From Streptomyces sp. A1277 (lineage in GTDB: Bacteria; Actinomycetota; Actinomycetes; Streptomycetales; Streptomycetaceae): 64,000 nt of DNA. Shown here piece after piece: positions 43,975 through 52,849 of this stretch. Made by a program: the position numbers and the translations under genes. The notes under the pieces were generated by a model. It was not told the origin of the DNA. It ran no database searches and was given only the letters and a program-made list of their open reading frames with translations. Every line of letters begins with the position of its first letter. Position 1 is the stretch's first letter. The stretch is from assembly GCF_004795015.1 (NCBI RefSeq), contig NZ_SSBI01000026.1:41960-105959 (forward strand), given 5' to 3'.

Positions 43975-44394
43975 ATGACCATGAACAGGACCCGGCCCGC
44001 AGGACGGCACGACGCACGCAGGCCCGAAGCCGTACCCGCCCAACGCCACCGGACCCCGAGGCGCATGCGCCCCCACCACTGGTTCGCGGAACGCCTGCTG
44101 GCGGTCCTGAGCGGCCAGCGCCCGGTCCACTGGATGCTCGGCCACACCATCGGCGATGCTTACGACCAACTGGCCGAACTGGCCCCCACCACCCCCCTCA
44201 GGACCCGGGGCACCCGCCCGGTCATCCGCATGTGCCGAGGCGCCCAGCCGGCCCCCGGCGTAGTGGAAGCCTGCGCCAGCATCGCCGCCGGCGAAGAGGT
44301 ACGCGCCATGGCCTTCCGCCTGGAACAGGGCCCGGACCTCCGCTGGCGCTGCGCGGCGGTGGAACTGGGCAACACCCCGATGCGGACGCGATGA
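43975..44394 (+). CDS. Rv3235-family protein
   Basis: The ATG at 43975 gives 139 residues. A basic, His/Arg-rich N-terminus is followed by a compact domain (ERLLAVLSGQRPVHWMLGHTIGDAYDQLAEL, VIRMCRGAQPAPGVVEACASIAAGEEVRAMAFRLEQ, RWRCAAVELG). This pattern is that of the actinobacterial Rv3235 family, commonly encoded beside secA; secA is the next gene, convergent. The family has no established biochemical role, and the SecA link is only positional. Confidence 0.75.
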   Translation: MTMNRTRPAGRHDARRPEAVPAQRHRTPRRMRPHHWFAERLLAVLSGQRPVHWMLGHTIGDAYDQLAELAPTTPLRTRGTRPVIRMCRGAQPAPGVVEACASIAAGEEVRAMAFRLEQGPDLRWRCAAVELGNTPMRTR

Positions 44395-44460
44395 ACGACC
44401 GGGGACACCGGGGCCACGACCCGCCGGGGCGTGCGCGCTCGGGGGGCCGGGAGGTGCGCG

Positions 44461-44640
44461 CGGCCCCGCTGTTGGGGTGCGGAGGGCGCGATGGGCCCCG
44501 CTGGGGTCCGGGAAGGCGCTGCGGGCACCGCTGGGGGTGCGGAGGGCGCGGCGGGCCCCGCTGGGGGCCCCGGGGGCGCGGCGGGCACCGCTGGGGGTGC
44601 GGAGGGCGCGGCGGGCCCCGTTGGGGGCCCCGGGAGGCTC
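44461..44640. repeat. 60-bp tandem repeat, three copies, each of two 30-bp half units
   Basis: Copies start at 44461, 44521 and 44581. Half units gcgggcaccgctgggggtgc and gcgggccccgctgggggccc alternate, so the array is a nested duplication; the first copy is the most diverged. More degenerate G-rich repeats continue to about 44860. All frames stay open on both strands because of G+C content, giving Arg/Pro/Gly-rich repeats, but none has start signals or a recognisable domain. Confidence 0.85.
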
Positions 44641-44890
44641 GTCGGGGCTCCATAGGGCCCGGGAAGGGTTCACAGGGGCTCTCGGGGGCACGGGAGGGTC
44701 GCAGGGGGCCCTCAGAGGCCCCGGAGGAGGGCGCGGGGGCCGACAAGGGCGCCGGGATGGCTCGCCGGGGCTCTACGAGGCCGGGAAGGGCTCGCAGGGC
44801 CCCTCCAGGGCCCGAGGGGCTCGAAGGGCCCCGAGGGGCGGGGGGAGCCAGCATGGCCCACCAGGCCCTCCCACCCCGCGTGACACCTCC

Positions 44891-45019
44891 CAGCCCCGCC
44901 GGCGTTTGAGGCGCGGGGGCCGGGGCAGCACCCCGCACACCCAGCCCCGCCGACGCTTGAGGCGCGGGGCCGGGGCAGCACCCCGCACACCCAGCCCCGC
45001 CGGCGTTTGAGGCGCGGGG
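44891..45019. repeat. Intergenic repeat, three copies at 50-51 bp spacing
   Basis: Copies of cagccccgccggcgtttgag then gcgcgggg begin at 44891, 44942 (one variant base pair block) and 44992, separated by the shared linker ccggggcagcaccccgcaca. The core CCGGCG(T/C)TTGAGG is shared with the 36830 array. Again the location is between convergent genes, here the Rv3235-like gene and secA. Confidence 0.8.
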
Positions 45020-45086
45020 TCCGGGGCGGCGCCCCGGTTTCGGGAAGGGGCGGGTAGGGGACAAGGCCCGCCGCAGGCGCAACAAC

Positions 45087-45122
45087 GGCCGGGCCGGGCA
45101 CCCATCGGTGCCCGGCCCGGCC
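45087..45122 (-). terminator. secA terminator
   Basis: Perfect 16-bp inverted repeat (ggccgggccgggcacc, 45087-45102, with 45107-45122; loop catc) 24 bp past the secA stop on the minus strand. One of the strongest hairpins in the window. Confidence 0.85.
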
Positions 45123-45146
45123 ACAAACCCAGAACGTCAGCGCAAG

Positions 45147-47969
45147 CTACTTCTTGCGCCGCCGCCCCCCGCCCCCGGCCTTCTGCGCCTTCCGCCGCTC
45201 CGCCCGAGTAAGCCCATCCGACCCCGCACCGGCACCGGCACCCGCACCGTCCCCGTTGGAGAAGTCACCCTCGACCACCCCGCCCTCCCCATCGACCGTG
45301 GGAGCGGAGAAGTGCAGCCGGTCCGGCCGCTGCGGAGCATCCAGCCCCTTGGCCCGGATCTCCGGCCGCGCGGCCGGCACCGAGTCCTCCTTGGTCAGCG
45401 ACGTCGCCTCGTCCTGGACGGGCACCTCCTCGACCTGCTGCTCGACCTGGACCTCCAGGTTGAACAGGTAGCCGACGGACTCCTCCTTGATGCCCTCCAT
45501 CATGGCGTTGAACATGTCGAAGCCCTCGCGCTGGTACTCGACCAGCGGGTCCTTCTGCGCCATGGCCCGCAGGCCGATGCCCTCCTGGAGGTAGTCCATC
45601 TCGTAGAGGTGCTCACGCCACTTGCGGTCCAGGACCGACAGCACCACGCGCCGCTCCAGCTCACGCATGATCTCGGAGCCGAGCGTCTTCTCCCGCTCGT
45701 CGTACTGCTCGTGGATGTCGTCCTTGACCGACTCGGCGATGAACTCCGCGGTGACCCCGGCCAGGTCTCCCGCGGCCTCCTCCAGCTCGGCGACCGTGAC
45801 CTTCACCGGGTAGAGCTGCTTGAACGCGCCCCACAGCCGGTCGAGGTCCCACTCCTCGGCGAAGCCCTCCGCCGTCTCCTGGCGGATGTAGTCGTCGATC
45901 GTGTCGTCCATGAAGTGGCGGATCTGCTCCTGGAGGTCCTCGCCCTCCAGGACCCGGCGCCGCTCGCCGTAGATGACCTCGCGCTGCCGGTTGAGCACCT
46001 CGTCGTACTTCAGGACGTTCTTACGCGTCTCGAAGTTCTGCTGCTCGACCTGCGACTGCGCCGACGCGATCGCCCGCGTGACCATCTTGTTCTCGATCGG
46101 CACGTCGTCCGGCACGTTGGCCATCGACATGACGCGCTCGACCATCTGCGCCTTGAACAGCCGCATCAGGTCGTCGCCGAGCGACAGGTAGAAGCGGGAC
46201 TCGCCCGGGTCGCCCTGACGGCCGGAACGGCCGCGCAGCTGGTTGTCGATACGACGCGACTCGTGCCGCTCCGTACCGAGGACGTACAGCCCGCCCAGCT
46301 CCTTGACCTCCTCGAACTCCGCGCGGACGGCCTCCTCGGCCTTCTCCAGCGCGGCGGGAAGGGCGGCCGCCCACTCCTCGACGTGCTCGACGGGGTCGAG
46401 GCCCCGCTGGCGCAGCTCGGCCTCGGCGAGGTCGTCGGGGTTGCCGCCGAGCTTGATGTCGGTGCCTCGTCCGGCCATGTTCGTCGCGACGGTCACCGCG
46501 CCCTTGCGGCCGGCCTGGGCGACGATCGTCGCCTCCCGGTCGTGCTGCTTGGCGTTGAGCACCTCGTGCTGGACACCGCGCTTGGAGAGCTGCTGCGAGA
46601 GGTACTCGGACTTCTCGACGGAGGTGGTGCCGACCAGGATCGGCTGCCCCTTCTCGTGCTTCTCGGCGATGTCGTCCACGACCGCGGCGAACTTGGCGAC
46701 CTCGGTGCGGTAGATGAGGTCCGACTGGTCGGCGCGCTGCATCGGCCGGTTCGTCGGGATCGGCACGACGCCCAGCTTGTAGATCTGGTGGAACTCGGCG
46801 GCCTCGGTCATCGCCGTACCGGTCATGCCGGAGAGCTTGCCGTAGAGGCGGAAGAAGTTCTGGAGGGTGATCGTGGCGAGCGTCTGGTTCTCGTCCTTGA
46901 TGTCCACCCCTTCCTTCGCCTCGATCGCCTGGTGCATGCCCTCGTTGTAGCGGCGGCCGGCGAGGATGCGGCCGGTGTGCTCGTCGACGATCATGACCTC
47001 GCCGTCGATGACGACGTAGTCCTTGTCCTTCTTGAAGAGTTCCTTGGCCTTGATGGCGTTGTTGAGGTACCCGACGAGGGGGGTGTTCACCGACTCGTAC
47101 AGGTTCTCGATGCCGAGCCAGTCCTCGACCTTGGCGACGCCGGGCTCGTGGATCGCGACGGTCCGCTTCTTCTCGTCGACCTCGTAGTCGCCGGTCTCCT
47201 CGATGCCCTTGAGCGGGTTGCCCGCCTCGCCCTTGGCCAGGCGGGTGACCAGCTTGGCGAAGTCGCCGTACCACTTGGTGGCCTGGTCGGCCGGGCCGGA
47301 GATGATCAGCGGCGTACGGGCCTCGTCCACGAGGATCGAGTCGACCTCGTCGACGATCGCGAAGTTGTGGCCGCGCTGGACCAGCTCGTCCTTCGACCAC
47401 GCCATGTTGTCGCGGAGGTAGTCGAAGCCGAACTCGTTGTTCGTGCCGTACGTGATGTCGCAGGCGTACTGCTCGCGGCGCTGGGCCGGAGTCATGTTCG
47501 CGATGATGCAGCCGACGGAGAGGCCGAGGAACTTGTGGACCCGGCCCATCATCTCGGAGTCGCGCGAGGCGAGGTAGTCGTTCACCGTGATCAGGTGCAC
47601 GCCGTCGCCGGACAGGGCGTTGAGATACGCGGGCAGCGTGCCGACGAGGGTCTTGCCCTCACCGGTCTTCATCTCCGCCACGTAGCCCAGGTGCAGCGCG
47701 GCGCCACCCATGATCTGGACGTCGTAGTGGCGCTGGCCGAGGACGCGCTTGGCCGCCTCGCGGACGGTCGCGAACGCCTCGGGGAGCAGGTCGTCCAGGC
47801 TCTCGCCGTCCGCGTACCGTTCCTTGTACTCGTCGGTGAGCGCCCGCAGCTCGGCGTCGGAGAGGTTGACGAAGTCCTCTTCGATGGAGCTGACCTGGTC
47901 CGCGATGCGGTGCAGTTTGCGCAGGATCTTGCCTTCGCCTGCACGCATGAGCTTGTGGAAGACGGACAC
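45147..47969 (-). CDS. secA: Preprotein translocase ATPase SecA
   Basis: The GTG at 47969 (AAGGAG upstream) gives 940 residues starting SVFHKLMRAGEGKILRKLHRIADQV. Landmarks: Walker A EMKTGEGKTL with Lys106; VDEVDSILVDEARTPLIISG (DEAD-type Walker B); the preprotein cross-linking domain; ATNMAGRGTDIKLGGNP and RRIDNQLRGRSGRQGDPGES in NBD2; the two-helix finger region and the helical scaffold. The C-terminal tail is Gly/Ala then basic (RRKAQKAGGGGRRRKK) and lacks the zinc-binding Cys cluster of proteobacterial SecA. SecA drives unfolded preproteins through SecYEG. It stands alone with its own terminator. Confidence 0.98.
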   Translation of the reverse strand: MSVFHKLMRAGEGKILRKLHRIADQVSSIEEDFVNLSDAELRALTDEYKERYADGESLDDLLPEAFATVREAAKRVLGQRHYDVQIMGGAALHLGYVAEMKTGEGKTLVGTLPAYLNALSGDGVHLITVNDYLASRDSEMMGRVHKFLGLSVGCIIANMTPAQRREQYACDITYGTNNEFGFDYLRDNMAWSKDELVQRGHNFAIVDEVDSILVDEARTPLIISGPADQATKWYGDFAKLVTRLAKGEAGNPLKGIEETGDYEVDEKKRTVAIHEPGVAKVEDWLGIENLYESVNTPLVGYLNNAIKAKELFKKDKDYVVIDGEVMIVDEHTGRILAGRRYNEGMHQAIEAKEGVDIKDENQTLATITLQNFFRLYGKLSGMTGTAMTEAAEFHQIYKLGVVPIPTNRPMQRADQSDLIYRTEVAKFAAVVDDIAEKHEKGQPILVGTTSVEKSEYLSQQLSKRGVQHEVLNAKQHDREATIVAQAGRKGAVTVATNMAGRGTDIKLGGNPDDLAEAELRQRGLDPVEHVEEWAAALPAALEKAEEAVRAEFEEVKELGGLYVLGTERHESRRIDNQLRGRSGRQGDPGESRFYLSLGDDLMRLFKAQMVERVMSMANVPDDVPIENKMVTRAIASAQSQVEQQNFETRKNVLKYDEVLNRQREVIYGERRRVLEGEDLQEQIRHFMDDTIDDYIRQETAEGFAEEWDLDRLWGAFKQLYPVKVTVAELEEAAGDLAGVTAEFIAESVKDDIHEQYDEREKTLGSEIMRELERRVVLSVLDRKWREHLYEMDYLQEGIGLRAMAQKDPLVEYQREGFDMFNAMMEGIKEESVGYLFNLEVQVEQQVEEVPVQDEATSLTKEDSVPAARPEIRAKGLDAPQRPDRLHFSAPTVDGEGGVVEGDFSNGDGAGAGAGAGSDGLTRAERRKAQKAGGGGRRRKK

Positions 47970-48209
47970 TGAGGTTGGTCTCCTTGCCGGTCGGGCCTGG
48001 CACTGGGTCGTGTTATGGACTCTGGCGCGGGCACGGCAGGTGGGCCCCACCGCAACGGCCATCGTAAGCGAGGACCCCGCCGCGCCGGGAGGGCTGCCAC
48101 CGCGTTGTCCCCGCGGTGCCCTCCCGAGTCAACGGACGAAGGGCGCGGAAGGTGCCGGGAAACGCGAAAAGTCCTCGCCTCCCGGCCGCCGCATCACCAG
48201 AATCCCTTC

Positions 48210-48788
48210 ATGGAACCGATCACCCTCACCACCGACCGCCTGCTGCTGCGCCCCTTCGTCCCGGCCGACGCGGACGCGGTGTACGACGCCTGCCAGGACC
48301 CCGACATCCAGCGCTGGACGGTGGTCCCCTCGCCGTACGGGCGGCCCGACGCGGAGCTCTTCACCGCCCGGCTCTGTCCCGACGGCTGGCAGGACGACTC
48401 GATGTACAACTTCGCCGTGCTGCCGCGCGAGGGCGGGCCCCTGATAGGCGCGCTCGGCATCAACAGCCGCAGCGGCCCGGGCACGTACGAGGTCGGCTTC
48501 TGGACCGCGAAGGAGCAGCGGGGCCGCGGCTACACGACCGAGGCGGTCCTGTGCGCCGCCCGCTGGAGCTTCACCGCGCTCGGCTGCGACCGGCTGGAGT
48601 GGAAGGCCGAGACCGGCAACGTCCCGTCGCGGGCCGTCGCGCTGAAGGCGGGCTTCCGGATGGAGGGCGACCAGCGCTCGGGGCTGCTCAACAAGGGGGT
48701 GCGCCGCGATACGTGGGTGGGCGCGCTGCTCCCCTCCGACCTCGGCCTGGCCGGCAGCCGGGCCTATGTCCCGGCGCCCACCCCGTAA
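48210..48788 (+). CDS. GNAT-family N-acetyltransferase (RimJ/RimL type)
   Basis: From the ATG at 48210 the product is 192 residues: EPITLTTDRLLLRPFVPADADAVYDACQDPDIQRW is the RimJ/RimL-type opening. The acetyl-CoA loop is KEQRGRGYTTEAV, and AETGNVPSRAVALKAGFRMEG is the conserved C-terminal motif. Such enzymes acetylate protein N-termini or small amines. The gene is divergent from secA, and no clear ribosome site precedes it. Substrate unknown. Confidence 0.88.
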   Translation: MEPITLTTDRLLLRPFVPADADAVYDACQDPDIQRWTVVPSPYGRPDAELFTARLCPDGWQDDSMYNFAVLPREGGPLIGALGINSRSGPGTYEVGFWTAKEQRGRGYTTEAVLCAARWSFTALGCDRLEWKAETGNVPSRAVALKAGFRMEGDQRSGLLNKGVRRDTWVGALLPSDLGLAGSRAYVPAPTP

Positions 48789-48857
48789 CGTTCCGGGGTG
48801 ATCCCCCCTGTCCGGCACCACCCGTCGATGTCAGTGCCGCCCCCTAGAGTGCGGAGC

Positions 48858-50033
48858 ATGACGTCTGTGCAGCCACCCGCAGTCGAACTCTCCGCCGACC
48901 AGGCACGCAGGATCGCCCTGCGCGCCCAGGGATTCCTGGGCGCCCCGGACCGCCGGGCGGGGGTGCCCGGCGTGCTGCGGCACCTCGGCGCCGTACAGCT
49001 GGACACGATCTCGGTGCTGGCCCGTTCGCACGAGCTGATCCCGTACGCGCGCCTGGGCGCGATCGGCAGGCGCACGGTCGAGGAGGCGTACTGGTCGGGC
49101 GGCCGCGCCTTCGAGTACTGGTCGCACGCGGCGTGCATCCTGCCCGTCGAGGAGTGGCCGCACTTCGCGTTCCGCCGCCGCGCCTACCGCGCGCGGCCGC
49201 AGTGGCACCACGACCTGCCGGACGGCGCGTACGACACCGTCATCAAGCAGCTCACCGCCGAGGGGCCGCTGACGGCGACGGAGCTGGGCGGCGCGAAGAA
49301 CGGCGGGGAGTGGTGGGACTGGTCGGCGTCGAAGGTGGCCGTCGAGCGCGCCCTGATGTACGGCGAGGTGGTGTGCACCGAGCGGCGCGGCTGGAAGCGG
49401 GTCTACGACCTCGCGGAGCGCGCCCTGCCCGACGCCGTACTGCACGACGACCTGGACGACGCGGAGTGCCTGCGCCGGCTGGTGGCGCTCGCGGGGCAGT
49501 CGCTGGGCGTGGGCACCCGGGCGGACATCGCGGACTACCACCGGCTCAAGGGGGAGCAGTTCGACGCGGTGGTGGCGGATTCCGGTCTGGTGCCGGTGTC
49601 CGTGCAGGGCTGGGCGAAGCCGGCCTGGGCGGACCCGGCGGCGCTGGCCGTCGAACCGCGCGGGCGGCACCGCACGACGCTGCTGTCGCCGTTCGACTCG
49701 CTGGTCTGGGAGCGTGCGCGCACCGAGCGGATCTTCGGCTTCACGCACCGCCTTGAGGCGTACGTGCCCAAGCCGAAGCGGATTCACGGTTACTTCGCGA
49801 TGCCGCTGCTGGCCGGCGGAAAGCTTCAGGGCCGGGTCGACCCGGCCCGCGACGGCAGCACGCTGATCGCCCGGCAGGTGTCGCTGGCGGGCGTGAAGGC
49901 CGTGGCGCCGATGGCGGAGGCCCTGGTGGAGGCGGCTTCCTGGGTCGGCTGCACGGACGTGCGGCTGGAGCGGGTGGAGGCGCCGGAGCTGCGCGGGCCG
50001 CTCGCGGCGGAAATCACCCGCTTCCTGGCCTGA
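48858..50033 (+). CDS. YcaQ/AlkX-type winged-helix DNA glycosylase
   Basis: The ATG at 48858 gives 391 residues of the HTH_42 (YcaQ/AlkZ) superfamily: LSADQARRIALRAQGFLG, then GVLRHLGAVQLDTISVLARSHELIPYARLG, FEYWSHAACILPVEEWP, and the C-terminal TTLLSPFDSLVWERARTERIFGFTHRLEAYVPKPKRIHGYFAMPLLAGG. The catalytic motif is Gln47-Leu48-Asp49 (Q-hydrophobic-D), as in YcaQ/AlkX, which unhook interstrand crosslinks and alkylated purines. AlkZ resistance enzymes have Q-x-Q instead. It is therefore probably housekeeping repair rather than self-resistance. No natural-product genes are near. Confidence 0.85.
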   Translation: MTSVQPPAVELSADQARRIALRAQGFLGAPDRRAGVPGVLRHLGAVQLDTISVLARSHELIPYARLGAIGRRTVEEAYWSGGRAFEYWSHAACILPVEEWPHFAFRRRAYRARPQWHHDLPDGAYDTVIKQLTAEGPLTATELGGAKNGGEWWDWSASKVAVERALMYGEVVCTERRGWKRVYDLAERALPDAVLHDDLDDAECLRRLVALAGQSLGVGTRADIADYHRLKGEQFDAVVADSGLVPVSVQGWAKPAWADPAALAVEPRGRHRTTLLSPFDSLVWERARTERIFGFTHRLEAYVPKPKRIHGYFAMPLLAGGKLQGRVDPARDGSTLIARQVSLAGVKAVAPMAEALVEAASWVGCTDVRLERVEAPELRGPLAAEITRFLA

Positions 50034-50077
50034 CCGCGCTTTGCCCCGTGCCGGTCACCGCGTTGTGCGCGCGCCGG

Positions 50078-50833
50078 TCACCTGATCTCGAGGATCTTCT
50101 CCCGCATGGCATAGACCACCGCTTCCATGCGGGAGTGCAGCTGGAGCTTCTCCAGAATGTTGCGCACGTGGTTCTTCACGGTGTTCTCGGAAATGAACAG
50201 TTGCTTCGCGATATCGCGATTGTTCATGCCGGTGGCGACCAGTTTGAGGACTTCGAGTTCGCGCTCGGTGAGCCGGGGCGCCGGTACCAGTCGGCGTTCG
50301 TCGGTGCGCTGGATCATCGATTTGAACTCGGTGAGCAGTTTGGACGCCATGGACGGACTGATCTGGGACTGCCCGTCGGCGACCGCGCGGATCGCGGTGG
50401 AGACCTCGTCCGTGGAGATCTCCTTGAGGAGATAGCCCGTGGCGCCGGCCTTGATGGCGTCGTAGAGATCGGCCTCCTCGTCGCTGATCGTCAGCATGAT
50501 GATCTTCGCGCTGGGGGCCACCTCCTTGATGGAGGTGCATGCCTCGATGCCGCCCCGCCGGGGCATCCGGACATCCATCAGCACGATGTCCGGCAGCAGG
50601 TCGGCCGCCTTGTCGACCGCCTCGGCGCCGTCGCCCGCCTCACCGACGACCTCGATGTCCTCCTCGTGCGCGAGGACGATCTCCAGGCCCCTGCGGAAGA
50701 GGGCGTGGTCGTCGACCACCAGGACCCGGATCGGCTCCTTGCGGTAGCCGTTGTGCCGGTCCTCGCCGGCCAGGACGGCCGCCGCGTCGTCGGCACCCCT
50801 CGCGTCGCGCACGGGCCCGAAGGTATCCGCCAT
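50078..50833 (-). CDS. NarL/FixJ-family response regulator, orphan
   Basis: The ATG at 50833, preceded by GGGGGAGGA, gives 251 residues. After a ~33-residue leader comes a receiver domain (RVLVVDDHALFRRG; phosphorylation site Asp87 in IVLMDVRMP; Thr and Lys switch residues in MLTIS and GYLLKE). A LuxR-type helix-turn-helix ends the protein (LTERELEVLKLVATGMNNRDIAKQLFISENTVKNHVRNILEKL). No histidine kinase is adjacent. The position just downstream of hpf on the same strand is conserved in Streptomyces from memory. A hairpin at 50980 separates the two, so it is probably transcribed from its own promoter. Confidence 0.94.
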   Translation of the reverse strand: MADTFGPVRDARGADDAAAVLAGEDRHNGYRKEPIRVLVVDDHALFRRGLEIVLAHEEDIEVVGEAGDGAEAVDKAADLLPDIVLMDVRMPRRGGIEACTSIKEVAPSAKIIMLTISDEEADLYDAIKAGATGYLLKEISTDEVSTAIRAVADGQSQISPSMASKLLTEFKSMIQRTDERRLVPAPRLTERELEVLKLVATGMNNRDIAKQLFISENTVKNHVRNILEKLQLHSRMEAVVYAMREKILEIR

Positions 50834-50979
50834 CGTTCCTCCCCCTGAAGGCCACGGCCTGAAGTTCACGAACTGTCCGCCAACGGCAGTTCACAGAACA
50901 CCGATTGGCTCGGGCCGCCATGATTTCATGCCGGGACGCTCAGCGCGGTGATCCCGCGGTGATCCCGCGGTGGCACACG

Positions 50980-51016
50980 GGTGCCCCTGGGGGCGCACAG
51001 ACGCTCCAGGGGCACC
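50980..51016 (-). terminator. hpf terminator
   Basis: Perfect 11-bp inverted repeat (ggtgcccctgg, 50980-50990, with 51006-51016), 14 bp past the hpf stop on the minus strand. Confidence 0.7.
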
Positions 51017-51030
51017 ATGAAGTGGTGGCG

Positions 51031-51720
51031 TCAGCCGCCGAGCGCACCGCCGGCGCCGCCCGCCTCGTCGGCGGCCAGCGGGTCGGTCCTCAGATGAATG
51101 ACACCGTAGTCGTAGGCGTGCCGCCGGTAGACGACACTGGGCTCCTTCGTCTCGTTGTCGACGAACAGATAGAAGTCGTGTCCGACCAACTCCATCTCGT
51201 AGAGCGCCTGGTCGAGCGACATGGGCGCCGCGACGTGCGTCTTCTCGCGCATCACCAGCGGCCCTTCGCCCTGTACTTCGAGCGAGCCGACCCTGGTGGT
51301 GGGTGCGGGCTGTGCCGTCTCGTCGGCGATCAGTTCGCCGTCGCCGTTGAACGATGCCGCGTCCGGCACCATTTCGCCGACCTCCGCAGCGGGGATGCGC
51401 CCCGCGCCCCGGCGGCTGTAGCGCTTGTCGTGCTGCTTGCGCAGCCGGGCCTCCAGCTTGCCGGTGGCCAGGTCCAGCGCTGCGTACGGGTCGCCTGCGG
51501 CCGCTTCTGCCCTGATGACCGGTCCGCGCGAGCGGAGCGTGATCTCCACCCGGTCGCAGCGGTCTGCCTGACGAGGGTTCGGCTCCTTGGACACCTCCAC
51601 GTCGAGGCTGATCACCTTGCCGTCGAACTTCTGGATCTTGTCCAGCTTCAGCTTCTCGGCCACGTGCTTGCGGAACCGCTCGGGCACCTCGGTCTTGCGG
51701 CCCTTGACGACGATGTCCAC
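51031..51720 (-). CDS. hpf: Long-form ribosome hibernation promoting factor
   Basis: The GTG at 51720, with GGAG seven nt upstream, gives 229 residues. Residues 1-100 form the HPF/RaiA domain (DIVVKGRKTEVPERFRKHVAEKLKLDKIQKFDGKVISLDVEVSKEPNP; DPYAALDLATGKLEARLRK). A charged linker leads to the C-terminal dimerisation domain (MREKTHVAAPMSLDQALYEMELVGHDFYLFVDNETKEPSVVYRRHAYDYGVIHL). Long HPF joins two 70S ribosomes as inactive 100S particles in stationary phase or stress. It is monocistronic, with a long 325-bp upstream region that probably holds stress-controlled promoters. Confidence 0.96.
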   Translation of the reverse strand: MDIVVKGRKTEVPERFRKHVAEKLKLDKIQKFDGKVISLDVEVSKEPNPRQADRCDRVEITLRSRGPVIRAEAAAGDPYAALDLATGKLEARLRKQHDKRYSRRGAGRIPAAEVGEMVPDAASFNGDGELIADETAQPAPTTRVGSLEVQGEGPLVMREKTHVAAPMSLDQALYEMELVGHDFYLFVDNETKEPSVVYRRHAYDYGVIHLRTDPLAADEAGGAGGALGG

Positions 51721-52045
51721 GCAGAACTCCGTTCCCGGATCGCCCCGCTCAATGGCGGAGCATCTCCCTTTTGCACCTGGCTCCGGTGATGACCGGAGCC
51801 GCGGACTCGGTGACTTCCACCTCCTCCTCCCCCGTCGGCAAGGTCTCCACCCCACCGAATTTCCGGTTTCTCGACCGGTGGGTCGCCTGCCCGAAACCTG
51901 GTGGTGCATTCGTCGAGGCCCGGCATTCACCATTCCTCACAACCGAACATAGCCTGCTCGGACGGATGTCGGCACCCGCTACTCGCGCGTACCTCCGTTC
52001 AGGTCTCTTTACCCACTCACTACCTGCAACGATGCAAGTCCAGTT
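51721..52045. other. hpf upstream region
   Basis: No gene. It lies between the hpf start and the comF-like 3' end, both minus strand. A -10-like TATGTT read on the minus strand (near 51950) has only a weak -35. Dyad-like GGTTTCGGGC/GAAACC segments occur near 51865-51900. No firm promoter call. Confidence 0.35.
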
Positions 52046-52792
52046 TCAGTTCCGGTTTATTTCGCGGGCAACGGGACATGCTGCGTCGAAAGCCGCCGGG
52101 GGCGCCGCGACGACGGCCGCGTCGCACACCATCACGCCGGTGCCGACGGGCCCCTGGGCGCAGGCGAGCGCGCGTGCCGCCTCGGCCAGCGTGGCCCCCG
52201 TCGTCAGCAGGTCGTCCACCAGCACCACCCGCCCGCGGCCGAGCAGCCGCCCGCCTCCGCTCACCACGCTCAACGCCCCCGCCAGATTCGCCTGGCGCTC
52301 GCGGGCGGTCAGCCCCGCCTGATCCACCACCGCCCGGCGCTGGCGCAGCACCGCGGCCACCGTCGCCGACGTACCCGCCCGCCGCAGGTGCGCGGCCGCC
52401 GCCCATGCGATCCGCCGCACCGGGTCGTGCCCGCGCGCCGCCACCGCCCGCCGCGTGGACGGCACGGGCACCAGCAGCAGCGGCCGCCCGTCGGCCAGCT
52501 GCCCCGTCCCGGCCCGCACCGCGACCGCCAGGGCGCTGCCGAGGGGCCGCGCGAGGGCGAGTACCCCGCGTTCCTTGTGGGCCAGCAGCACCGCCCGTAC
52601 CGCGTTCTCGTAGCCGGCGGCGGCGTGCACCGCGGGCAGGCCGGGCGGCTCGGGCGCGGGGCGCACCCGGCGCGGCGCTCCGCCGTGCAGCTGCGCGCCG
52701 CAGGCGTCGCACAGCTCCGTCCGCGCCCTGCCGCAGCCGCCACAGGAGACGGGCAGGACGAGTCCGGTGATCTCCCGCCACCACCCACGCAT
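52046..52792 (-). CDS. comF: ComF-family phosphoribosyltransferase-like protein
   Basis: The ATG at 52792 gives 248 residues. Near the N-terminus are two CxxC pairs (CGGCGRARTELCDACG), a zinc knuckle usual in ComF. The phosphoribosyltransferase fold follows, with the PRPP-binding motif VVLVDDLLTTGATL. In naturally competent bacteria ComF aids DNA uptake; in actinobacteria its role is unknown, and the enzyme substrate has not been settled. It lies 57 bp downstream of lpqB and probably closes the mtr operon. Confidence 0.9.
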   Translation of the reverse strand: MRGWWREITGLVLPVSCGGCGRARTELCDACGAQLHGGAPRRVRPAPEPPGLPAVHAAAGYENAVRAVLLAHKERGVLALARPLGSALAVAVRAGTGQLADGRPLLLVPVPSTRRAVAARGHDPVRRIAWAAAAHLRRAGTSATVAAVLRQRRAVVDQAGLTARERQANLAGALSVVSGGGRLLGRGRVVLVDDLLTTGATLAEAARALACAQGPVGTGVMVCDAAVVAAPPAAFDAACPVAREINRN

Positions 52793-52849
52793 GACACCAC
52801 TGTGCCCCCGCCGGGGCAGCCGGGCCACCCCTGTGGAAAACCGCCGGTC

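Noticed and set aside
44222..45124. Pro/Arg-rich repeat reading frames on both strands in the gap before secA
   Set aside because: They are direct translations of the tandem DNA repeats; no start site, codon pattern or domain supports coding.
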